Shown here: positions 1 to 5,214 of the stretch, piece after piece | Position numbering within the stretch: position 1 is the first letter of the stretch | How the letters are laid out: every line of letters starts with the position of its first letter | Origin: Bacteroidales bacterium | Lineage (GTDB): Bacteria; Bacteroidota; Bacteroidia; Bacteroidales; UBA1402 | Direction of reading: 5' to 3' | DNA: 5,214 bases | NCBI GenBank assembly: GCA_023230125.1 | Contig: JALNXZ010000128.1 | Coordinates: 1-5,214 of the forward strand | Made by a program: the position numbers and the translations under genes | The notes under the pieces: generated by a model | The model's database searches: none | What the model saw: the letters and a program-made list of their open reading frames with translations, nothing else | What the model was told of the DNA's origin: nothing

Positions 1-359
1 CCCTTTTTGCAGCTTTCGGAAGTGCCATTGACAATCAGGAAGACTCGGCGCAATTCACCATGCCACTCACCATTGTTGTTCTCTTTGCCCTTTATGCTGG
101 GATGTACAGTGCTTCAAATCCAAACGGGCCTCTGGCCATGTGGTGTTCCATGATTCCATTCACCTCTCCCATTGTCATGATGGTTCGTCTGCCATTCGGC
201 GTACCGTTTTGGCAATTGTTGGTCTCTTTCGGACTTTTGGTCATCACCTTCATACTGACCACCAAAATTGCTTCGAAAATTTACCGGACAGGAATCCTGA
301 TGTATGGGAAAAAACCGAGCTATAAGGAATTATGGAAATGGCTGACTTATAGAAATTAA
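1..359 (+). CDS. ABC-2 type transporter permease, C-terminal part (5' end outside window)
   Basis: This is the last 118 residues of a membrane permease; the open frame runs in from the left edge (first full codon at 3) and stops at TAA 357-359. The ATG at 60 is an internal methionine, because the 19 codons before it read as continuous family-like sequence (LFAAFGSAIDNQEDSAQF). Hydrophobic segments lie at about residues 21-37 and 69-90 of the fragment, with a shorter one around 48-58 (FTSPIVMMVRLPFG). The end is a basic cytoplasmic tail containing YRTGILMYGKKPSYKELW. The SAIDN region, the SPIVMMVR stretch and this tail resemble Bacteroidota permeases of the NatB/YhaP (COG1668) group, which pair with an ATP-binding subunit to export sodium or unknown substrates. 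The substrate here is unknown. The ATPase gene is presumably upstream, outside the window. Family assignment is by recalled similarity, not by a search. Confidence 0.82.
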   Translation, partial: LFAAFGSAIDNQEDSAQFTMPLTIVVLFALYAGMYSASNPNGPLAMWCSMIPFTSPIVMMVRLPFGVPFWQLLVSFGLLVITFILTTKIASKIYRTGILMYGKKPSYKELWKWLTYRN

Positions 360-395
360 AAAAAATTAGATAATCAATTTCTTTTGCAAAGTTTA

Positions 396-432
396 TTGGT
401 TCTTATAAATCAACAAATTCCATGTATCTTTG
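396..432 (+). promoter_or_regulatory. Probable Bacteroidota-type promoter upstream of rsfS
   Basis: TATCTTTG at 425-432 matches the Bacteroidota primary-sigma -7 consensus TAnnTTTG exactly. A -33 match is weaker: TTG occurs at 396-398, but the spacer of about 26 nt is longer than the usual roughly 19-23. Transcription would begin near 438-440, leaving a leader of about 50 nt before the ATG at 489. It sits in the only sizeable gap between the ABC permease and the rsfS-ftsH-cdsA cluster, so it is the likely start of that transcript. I saw no convincing intrinsic terminator between 360 and 425, so read-through from the permease gene remains possible. Confidence 0.6.
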
Positions 433-488
433 CATCTGTGAATTGAACTCTTATAGAGGTCATCTTGTTAGACAACAAAATATATCCT

Positions 489-845
489 ATGAACGAAACG
501 GAAAGACTGGTTAAAGCAATCATAGAAGGCATTCAAGAAAGGAAAGGGAAACGGATCACCGTTGTTAATATGACAAAGATAGAGGCTATTTGTCGCTACT
601 TTGTTATTTGCGAAGGAACCTCCAACACACAGATATTGGCCATTGAAGACTCTGTAAAAGATTACGTGAAAAAACATGTTGATTCAAAGCCCTTTGCAGA
701 AGACGGTTTAAACAACGCTTTATGGATTGTTATGGATTATGGTGAAGTGATGGTACACATCTTTGAGCGTGAAGCCAGAGCTTTTTATGATTTGGAGCAC
801 CTTTGGTCAGATGCCAAATTGTCAGACATTCCAGATATGGAATGA
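489..845 (+). CDS. rsfS: Ribosomal silencing factor RsfS (DUF143/Iojap family)
   Basis: A 118-residue protein of the RsfS/Iojap family. Family members bind ribosomal protein uL14 on the large subunit and block joining with the small subunit, lowering translation when nutrients are scarce. The usual length is about 105-130 residues. Visible family features are a helical N-terminus (MNETERLVKAIIEGIQERKG), the strand region with RYFVICEGTSNTQ, WIVMDYGEVMVHIF at residues 79-92, and the terminal AFYDLEHLW at 98-106. I chose the ATG at 489. A TTG at 465 would add eight residues (MLDNKIYP) that do not look like the family, and Bacteroidales homologues typically begin MNET or similar. No Shine-Dalgarno sequence precedes either start. 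The gene lies 58 nt upstream of ftsH on the same strand and is probably co-transcribed with it from the promoter near 425-432. Confidence 0.92.
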   Translation: MNETERLVKAIIEGIQERKGKRITVVNMTKIEAICRYFVICEGTSNTQILAIEDSVKDYVKKHVDSKPFAEDGLNNALWIVMDYGEVMVHIFEREARAFYDLEHLWSDAKLSDIPDME

Positions 846-866
846 TTTATGCAGAATATACTATAC

Positions 867-880
867 CCGGACTTTTCCGG
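867..880 (+). other. Short inverted repeat between rsfS and ftsH
   Basis: CCGGA (867-871) and TCCGG (876-880) form a five-base-pair stem with a four-base loop, CTTT. It lies in the 58-nt gap between rsfS and ftsH, about 23 nt before the ftsH start. It is followed by an A-rich stretch, not a T tract, so it does not look like an intrinsic terminator on the + strand. On the - strand the T tract lies before the stem, so it is not a terminator there either. It could be a weak RNA hairpin near the ftsH ribosome-entry region, an mRNA processing site, or chance. Confidence 0.3.
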
Positions 881-903
881 AAAAAACGATTATATTTTTA
901 AAG

Positions 904-2982
904 ATGGAAAAAAAACCTTTGAAAAAAGAAAATAAAACTCCTCAGTTTCATATAAACATATACTGGATTTATGCCTTAATTTTCGCAGGCATTTTGGCTG
1001 TTTCCTTTTTCAGCAACAAGGAAACCGTCAAAGAAGTTTCCATGACAGAACTTGAAAAGTATGTCAAGAATGGCTGGGTCGAAAAGATGGTTGTACAAAA
1101 ACAAAAAGATATTGTAGAGGCCTATATCAATGACACTTCTTTTGTCTCCGTTTTCGGTAAAGAAACGCAAAAAGTAAAGGGAGCAAAAGTCATTACCACC
1201 ATCCCTTCTGCAGACAGATTTGATTCTTTTGTCCGTACAGCCAAGGAACAATACGGGTATAACGGAGACGTTAACTATAAGGAGAACAGGGATCTTCTAA
1301 TGACCATCCTGATCAATATTCTTCCTTTCATAATTCTGATCGCTCTGTGGATTTTCATCATGAGAAGAATGTCCGGAGGTGGCGCAGGGGGTGCAGGAGG
1401 AGGTGCAGGAGGTGTATTCAGCGTTGGAAAATCCAAAGCGAGACTTTTTGACAAAGGGACAGACAGTCGCGTGACCTTCAAAGATGTTGCCGGATTAACC
1501 GAAGCAAAACAAGAAGTGGAAGAAATTGTTGCATTCCTTAAAAATCCTTCCAAATACACCGAATTGGGTGGTAAAATCCCTAAGGGAGCCTTACTGGTTG
1601 GCCCTCCGGGAACGGGTAAGACGCTTTTAGCCAAGGCCGTTGCCGGTGAAGCGGATGTTCCTTTCTTCTCTCTTTCCGGTTCAGACTTTGTTGAGATGTT
1701 CGTTGGCGTAGGCGCCTCACGCGTTCGTGACCTCTTCCGTCAGGCCAAGGAAAAAGCGCCATGTATTGTTTTTATCGATGAAATCGATGCAGTGGGCCGT
1801 GCCCGCGGAAAGAACCCGAATATGGGAGCCAACGATGAGCGTGAGAATACCTTGAACCAGTTATTGACAGAAATGGACGGTTTCGGCTCCAACAGTGGCG
1901 TCATTATTCTCGCAGCCACCAACCGTGCAGACATTCTTGACAAAGCCCTACTACGTGCAGGTCGTTTTGACAGACAAATCAATGTCGATTTACCGGACAT
2001 CAATGAACGCCGTGAAATATTCAATGTTCATTTACGTCCCATTAAAATAGATGAAAGCGTCAATCCTGAATTCATGGCCCGTCAGACCCCTGGTTTCTCA
2101 GGTGCAGATATTGCCAACGTATGTAATGAAGCGGCATTGATAGCAGCTCGAAAAAATAAGAACATGGTCCAGAAACAAGACTTTCTGGATGCCGTTGACC
2201 GTATCATCGGTGGTTTAGAAAAGAAAAACAAAATCACCACCATTTCAGAGCGTAAGGCCATCGCTGTTCATGAAGCCGGACACGCCACTTTGAGCTGGTT
2301 GTTGGAATTTGCACATCCCTTGGTAAAAGTAACCATTGTACCTCGTGGAAAGGCACTGGGTGCAGCCTGGTACCTCCCTGAAGAACGTCAGCTTACCACC
2401 AAAGAACAGATGCTGGACGAAATGTGTTCCACACTGGGCGGTCGAGCCGCTGAAGAGCTTTTCCTGGGACATGTTTCAACCGGTGCTTTAAATGACCTGG
2501 AACGGGTAACCAAGCAAGCATACGCCATCGTTGTTTACTATGGTATGAGCATTAGCCTGAACAATATCAGCTATTTTGATTCATCAGGCTCTTCTGAGTT
2601 TTCTTTTTCAAAACCATACAGCGAAAAAACAGCCGAAGCCATTGACAAAGAAGTCAAGACTCTTGTCGCAGAACAATATGACCGTGCCAAATTCATTTTG
2701 TCTGAAAACAGCACTAGCCACAACAAACTGGCAGACTTGCTGGTGGAACGTGAGGTGATTTTTGCCGAAGACCTTGAGAAAGTGTTTGGAAAACGTCAGT
2801 GGACATCCCGCACAGAAGAGATATTTGAAGCGCAAAAGAAACAAGATGCAGATATTGCCTTGGCAGCAATGAACAGTGGAAATACCTTACCTGAAGAAAA
2901 GACGGATCCTATTTTGCCTGAAACAGCAGAAGTTGAAGAAGAAAAAGCCGAAAACAGAAAAGAGAAAACCGAAGATCAATGA
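904..2982 (+). CDS. ftsH: ATP-dependent zinc metalloprotease FtsH
   Basis: A 692-residue membrane-anchored AAA+ protease that as a hexamer extracts and degrades membrane and soluble proteins using ATP. In order: a basic N-terminus; membrane segment 1 at about 19-36; a periplasmic domain; membrane segment 2 at about 131-153; a glycine-rich linker at 157-170; Walker A GPPGTGKT 233-240; pore motif FVG 266-268; Walker B VFIDE 289-293; sensor asparagine N340; arginine fingers R354 and R357; the zinc site HEAGH 456-460; and the likely third zinc ligand D531 in LND. All catalytic residues are present, so it should be active. The tail from about 635 on is rich in Glu and Lys and makes it longer than E. 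coli FtsH (about 644 residues). The start is ATG 904. The frame is open further upstream to TTG 763, but that part overlaps rsfS and reads as non-family sequence. The stop overlaps the start of cdsA. Confidence 0.98.
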   Translation: MEKKPLKKENKTPQFHINIYWIYALIFAGILAVSFFSNKETVKEVSMTELEKYVKNGWVEKMVVQKQKDIVEAYINDTSFVSVFGKETQKVKGAKVITTIPSADRFDSFVRTAKEQYGYNGDVNYKENRDLLMTILINILPFIILIALWIFIMRRMSGGGAGGAGGGAGGVFSVGKSKARLFDKGTDSRVTFKDVAGLTEAKQEVEEIVAFLKNPSKYTELGGKIPKGALLVGPPGTGKTLLAKAVAGEADVPFFSLSGSDFVEMFVGVGASRVRDLFRQAKEKAPCIVFIDEIDAVGRARGKNPNMGANDERENTLNQLLTEMDGFGSNSGVIILAATNRADILDKALLRAGRFDRQINVDLPDINERREIFNVHLRPIKIDESVNPEFMARQTPGFSGADIANVCNEAALIAARKNKNMVQKQDFLDAVDRIIGGLEKKNKITTISERKAIAVHEAGHATLSWLLEFAHPLVKVTIVPRGKALGAAWYLPEERQLTTKEQMLDEMCSTLGGRAAEELFLGHVSTGALNDLERVTKQAYAIVVYYGMSISLNNISYFDSSGSSEFSFSKPYSEKTAEAIDKEVKTLVAEQYDRAKFILSENSTSHNKLADLLVEREVIFAEDLEKVFGKRQWTSRTEEIFEAQKKQDADIALAAMNSGNTLPEEKTDPILPETAEVEEEKAENRKEKTEDQ

Positions 2983-3809
2983 AAAATTTCATCATTCGAA
3001 GCTTATCAGGAATCATCTATGTAGCCCTTATCAGTTGGGCCATCCTATTCGGTGCCTATTCTTTTTCTCTGCTTTTTGCCATCATAACAGGTCTTTCCTT
3101 ATGGGAATTCTATACCATACTTGAAAAAAATGGAGAGGCAAAAATAGACAAACCCATTGCAACAATTGGAGGGGTATACCTATTTGTTTCAGGTTTTCTT
3201 TGGTTCGCGGACATCATATCTGTCAAATATATTGCCCTATGGTTCATCATCATGATCTATCTGTTGATACGTGAACTTTATACAAAAGACATTCATGCTG
3301 TCAGGGATATTGCATACACTTTTTTCGGACAGATTTATATCGCACTGCCATTCATGTTTTTGAGCAGGATAGGTTTTCACGCCAGTGAGATGGGAAATGT
3401 TGTTTACAATCCGATTTTGCTGATGTCGTTTTTTGTACTGATTTGGGTATCAGACACCGGTGCTTATATGATAGGATCCAATTTCGGCAAACACAGGTTG
3501 TTTGAACGAATTTCTCCCAAGAAGTCCTGGGAAGGTTTTTTTGGTGGCGTTTTCTTTGCAATTCTGGCATCTGTTATCATTTCAATGTTATTCCCTGGAA
3601 ATCTGACAACAGCCGAATGGATAGGTTTTGGACTGATAACAGTGATCTTTGGCACTTGGGGCGATTTGGTTGAATCCATGATTAAACGCTCACTTAAAAT
3701 CAAGGATTCCGGGAACATCATCCCCGGACACGGAGGTATGTTGGATCGGTTTGACAGCAGTATCCTTGCTGCTCCTGCCATTGTCATCTATTGTCTTTTC
3801 ATACTTTAA
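2979..3809 (+). CDS. cdsA: Phosphatidate cytidylyltransferase (CDP-diglyceride synthase)
   Basis: A 276-residue integral membrane enzyme that makes CDP-diacylglycerol from phosphatidic acid and CTP, the branch-point precursor for phosphatidylethanolamine, phosphatidylglycerol and cardiolipin. Length fits the family (about 260-300). It has many hydrophobic segments along its length. The family signature is at residues 233-259: S233, K236-R237, K242-D243, P249, H251-G252-G253 and D256-R257-F258-D259 all fit the S-x-x-K-R...K-D...H-G-G-x-x-D-R-x-D pattern that binds metal and CTP. Upstream, VSDTGAYMIG at about 161-170 is another conserved CdsA stretch, and SPKKSWEGFFGG follows it. The ATG shares bases with the ftsH stop (ATGA), so the two are almost certainly translationally coupled. 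No Shine-Dalgarno sequence is evident. No clear terminator follows in the 57 nt before the sigma-factor gene. Confidence 0.97.
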   Translation: MKNFIIRSLSGIIYVALISWAILFGAYSFSLLFAIITGLSLWEFYTILEKNGEAKIDKPIATIGGVYLFVSGFLWFADIISVKYIALWFIIMIYLLIRELYTKDIHAVRDIAYTFFGQIYIALPFMFLSRIGFHASEMGNVVYNPILLMSFFVLIWVSDTGAYMIGSNFGKHRLFERISPKKSWEGFFGGVFFAILASVIISMLFPGNLTTAEWIGFGLITVIFGTWGDLVESMIKRSLKIKDSGNIIPGHGGMLDRFDSSILAAPAIVIYCLFIL

Positions 3810-3866
3810 CAAATCATCAATAAACCTTTTTGTCGAAAGATAGTCCAATGTTTTTAGAAATAGTGC

Positions 3867-4418
3867 ATGGAAAAGATTGATGAGAAAGAACTCATACAGA
3901 TGTTTAGCGACGAAGATCAACGGCGCAAAGCTTTTAGTATTCTTGTAAAACAATACTCCGAAAGTTTGTATTGGCAGATCCGCAAGATGGTTCTTTGTCA
4001 CGATGACGCCAATGATGTGCTACAAAACACCTTCCTCAAAAGCTGGGATAACCTCAGCCAGTTCAGGGGCGAATCCAAAATCTCAACTTGGCTGTTCCGC
4101 ATTGCCATCAATGAAACATATACATTCTTAAACAAAGAGCGTCAAAGAAATCAATCGAATTTTACAGATTTGGAAGACGTTATGATCCAAAACCTGCAAA
4201 GTGATCCTTGGTTCTCAGGAGATGAAGTGGCGTTAAAACTTCAAGAAGCCATCATGACCCTACCCGACAAGCAGCGTCTTGTTTTTAACATGAAATATTA
4301 TAACGACATGAAATATGAAGATATTTCTGAAGCTCTTGGCACTTCAGTAGGAGCTCTGAAAGCTTCTTATCACTATGCAGTAAAAAAAGTTGAAGCTTTT
4401 TTGTCTTTAGAATTATAG
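3867..4418 (+). CDS. ECF-type RNA polymerase sigma factor (sigma-70 family)
   Basis: A 183-residue sigma factor with only the sigma-2 and sigma-4 domains, the typical ECF architecture and length. Sigma-2 spans about residues 22-90: AFSILVKQYSESLYWQIRKM, the core-binding helix with DDANDVLQNTFLKSW at 46-60, then FRGESKISTWLFRIAINETY at 66-85. A charged linker of about 35 residues follows. Sigma-4 is about 125-180, with LPDKQRLVF at 132-140, YEDISEALGTSVGALKASYHYAVKK at 150-174 forming the helix-turn-helix that reads the -35 element. The start is ATG 3867, in frame and followed directly by family-like sequence; no Shine-Dalgarno precedes it. It sits 57 nt after cdsA and 98 nt before a small membrane protein that is probably its anti-sigma factor. 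It should direct polymerase to a stress regulon; the target promoters cannot be read here. The ECF subgroup is not assigned. Confidence 0.95.
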   Translation: MEKIDEKELIQMFSDEDQRRKAFSILVKQYSESLYWQIRKMVLCHDDANDVLQNTFLKSWDNLSQFRGESKISTWLFRIAINETYTFLNKERQRNQSNFTDLEDVMIQNLQSDPWFSGDEVALKLQEAIMTLPDKQRLVFNMKYYNDMKYEDISEALGTSVGALKASYHYAVKKVEAFLSLEL

Positions 4419-4503
4419 AATAACATTAAACCATCTATAAATTATTTAGTCAAACTAATACTTATAAAAACCACAGCAAATTCGGAGAGTATCAAAGAAT
4501 TTT

Positions 4504-4508
4504 GGAGG
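4504..4508 (+). promoter_or_regulatory. Strong Shine-Dalgarno sequence of the putative anti-sigma gene
   Basis: GGAGG lies eight nucleotides before the ATG at 4517, near-ideal spacing. It decides the start: an in-frame TTG at 4502 overlaps the motif itself, so that earlier start is unlikely. No other gene start in this window has such a motif. The 98-nt gap between the sigma gene and this site (4419-4516) otherwise holds only AT-rich sequence with a weak inverted repeat, TTAGT (4446-4450) and ACTAA (4454-4458). I saw no clear TAnnTTTG promoter or terminator in it. Confidence 0.6.
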
Positions 4509-4516
4509 ACAGAAAT

Positions 4517-4936
4517 ATGGAACGAAACAAGATGCCATTTATTGAACCTGGTGACAGAACCGTTTTCAAAATGCCTAAAAATTACTTTAAAGATTTTGAG
4601 GCAACTTTGGAAGAGCGTCTGGATACTCTTGAAAAGGAAAAAGTTTCATCAAACGGGCTTTTACAGGTTCAAACAGAAGCTAAAAAATTCAAGTTCTCAA
4701 TGGAGACGCACAGACCTATTTTATACATGGCCGCCATGTTTGTCTTATTGCTTTTCAGCATCAGCCTGATATTGAATCTATCATCCGACAAAACATCTTC
4801 TTCTTTAAGATTGTCTGCAGAAATTCAGACACCCTCTGCGGCTACTTCTGTACCCACCGCTGAAGATTATCTGATCAACTCTATCGGAACCTATGGAATT
4901 ACTGAATATTATGTGGAATCTGAATATCTTAAATAA
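4517..4936 (+). CDS. Small single-pass membrane protein, candidate anti-sigma factor
   Basis: A 139-residue protein I cannot assign to a named family with certainty. The N-terminal 66 residues are hydrophilic and charged, and include FKMPKNYFKDFEATLEERL at 17-35. This resembles the 'P-x-x-YF' opening seen in small membrane proteins encoded beside ECF sigma genes in Bacteroidota. One hydrophobic segment at about 68-88 is flanked by H65-R66 and S89-D91, suggesting an N-in topology with a roughly 50-residue outer tail that is Ser/Thr-rich, then acidic, with EDYLINSIGTYGITEYY near the end. There are no cysteines and only one histidine (H65), so the zinc-binding HxxxCxxC anti-sigma motif is absent. 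Position right after an ECF sigma gene and before a periplasmic protein supports an anti-sigma or sigma-modulator role. That role is inference. The start is ATG 4517, chosen from the GGAGG at 4504-4508. Confidence 0.72.
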   Translation: MERNKMPFIEPGDRTVFKMPKNYFKDFEATLEERLDTLEKEKVSSNGLLQVQTEAKKFKFSMETHRPILYMAAMFVLLLFSISLILNLSSDKTSSSLRLSAEIQTPSAATSVPTAEDYLINSIGTYGITEYYVESEYLK

Positions 4937-4955
4937 ACGATAAATTGCAGAAACG

Positions 4956-5214
4956 ATGAAACGATATATTTTCTTTTTAATTCTAGGCATTTTTACTGTA
5001 AGCACTTACGTTAAAGGTCAAAATAATGATGACAACTCACGTAAACAGCGTTGGGAAGAAATGAAAGTAAAACGTACCGCGTTTTATACAGAACGTATCG
5101 GTCTCACTGCTGAAGAAGCTCAAGCTTTCTGGCCGTTGTATAATGAGTTGCAGGAAAAGAAAGGCGAACTACACCGATCTATGTCAGCTCAATTCCGCAA
5201 TTCCAAGAGAAATG
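4956..5214 (+). CDS. Secreted Spy/CpxP-like protein ('sensor of ECF-type sigma factor' type), N-terminal part
   Basis: An 86-codon open start cut by the right edge of the window, with no stop inside. Residues 1-22 look like a signal peptide: MKR, then a hydrophobic core YIFFLILGIFTVSTYV, with cleavage plausible after G21 (VKG before QN). The mature part is charged and helical. It contains FYTERIGLTAEEAQAFWPLYNEL, a variant of the LTxxQ region of Spy/CpxP periplasmic proteins, and it resembles the Bacteroidota proteins often annotated as sensors of ECF-type sigma factors. It starts 19 nt after the putative anti-sigma gene, so the two are probably co-transcribed. It should act in the periplasm, perhaps sensing misfolded protein or binding the outer tail of the membrane protein; that is inference. 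The start ATG has no Shine-Dalgarno sequence. Whether the C-terminus is standard cannot be seen. Confidence 0.78.
   Translation, partial: MKRYIFFLILGIFTVSTYVKGQNNDDNSRKQRWEEMKVKRTAFYTERIGLTAEEAQAFWPLYNELQEKKGELHRSMSAQFRNSKRN

Noticed and set aside
380..392. Palindrome-like CTTTTGCAAAG after the ABC permease as a terminator
   Set aside because: The stem would be only about four weak base pairs and no T tract follows, so it does not support an intrinsic terminator.
763..903. N-terminal extension of FtsH by 47 residues from a TTG start
   Set aside because: It overlaps the 3' end of rsfS and its translation (WSTFGQMPNCQTF...) lacks FtsH character; the ATG at 904 gives the normal short basic N-terminus before membrane segment 1.
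1275..1634. A 119-codon open frame on the - strand inside ftsH, with VPGGPTSKAPLG
   Set aside because: It is the antisense shadow of the FtsH Walker A and Gly-rich region. The same shadow arises opposite many AAA+ genes, and it has no support as a gene of its own.
2876..3124. 82-codon + strand frame across the ftsH/cdsA junction
   Set aside because: It lies out of frame within two well-supported genes, and its lysine-rich translation is a frame-shifted reading of the FtsH tail.
3810..3866. Possible promoter for the sigma gene, using TTTTTG at 3827-3832 as a -33 element
   Set aside because: No TAnnTTTG-like -7 element lies at suitable spacing; T-rich matches are expected by chance in this AT-rich gap, so I did not list it.
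3690..4001. 103-codon - strand frame spanning the cdsA end and the sigma gene start
   Set aside because: Antisense to two confident coding regions, with no recognisable domain and no promoter or start context.
4805..5005. 66-codon - strand frame near the right end
   Set aside because: Antisense to the putative anti-sigma gene and the Spy-like gene; its translation has no domain character.

Overview
The window looks like chromosomal core sequence from a Bacteroidota bacterium, most likely order Bacteroidales. Four things point there: the rsfS-ftsH-cdsA gene order; a TAnnTTTG-type -7 promoter element upstream of rsfS; start codons that mostly lack a Shine-Dalgarno sequence; and an ECF sigma / small membrane protein / Spy-like periplasmic protein trio of a kind common in this phylum. 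I cannot name the genus from sequence alone. All supported genes lie on the + strand.

Left edge (1-359): the C-terminal end of an ABC-2 type transporter permease (NatB/YhaP-like), whose start lies outside the window. A 129-nt gap follows, carrying a probable promoter.

Centre (489-3809): a housekeeping cluster. rsfS encodes the ribosomal silencing factor. ftsH encodes the membrane AAA+ zinc protease, with all catalytic motifs present. cdsA encodes phosphatidate cytidylyltransferase, and its ATG overlaps the ftsH stop codon (ATGA). The cluster links ribosome dormancy, membrane proteolysis and phospholipid precursor synthesis, and is probably co-transcribed at least from ftsH to cdsA.

Right part (3867-5214): a regulatory module. 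It holds an ECF-type sigma factor, a 139-residue single-pass membrane protein that by position and topology is a candidate anti-sigma factor (with no zinc-binding anti-sigma motif), and the start of a secreted Spy/CpxP-like protein, cut by the window end. The inferred logic is a periplasmic sensor, a membrane anti-sigma and a cytoplasmic sigma, probably for an envelope stress response. None of this can be proven from the sequence. The membrane protein gene is the only one in the window with a strong Shine-Dalgarno sequence (GGAGG).

No tRNA, rRNA, CRISPR array, insertion sequence or convincing intrinsic terminator was seen, and no stretch above 300 nt lacks a gene. Most of the window is ordinary core genome; the sigma module is the part that deserves a second look.
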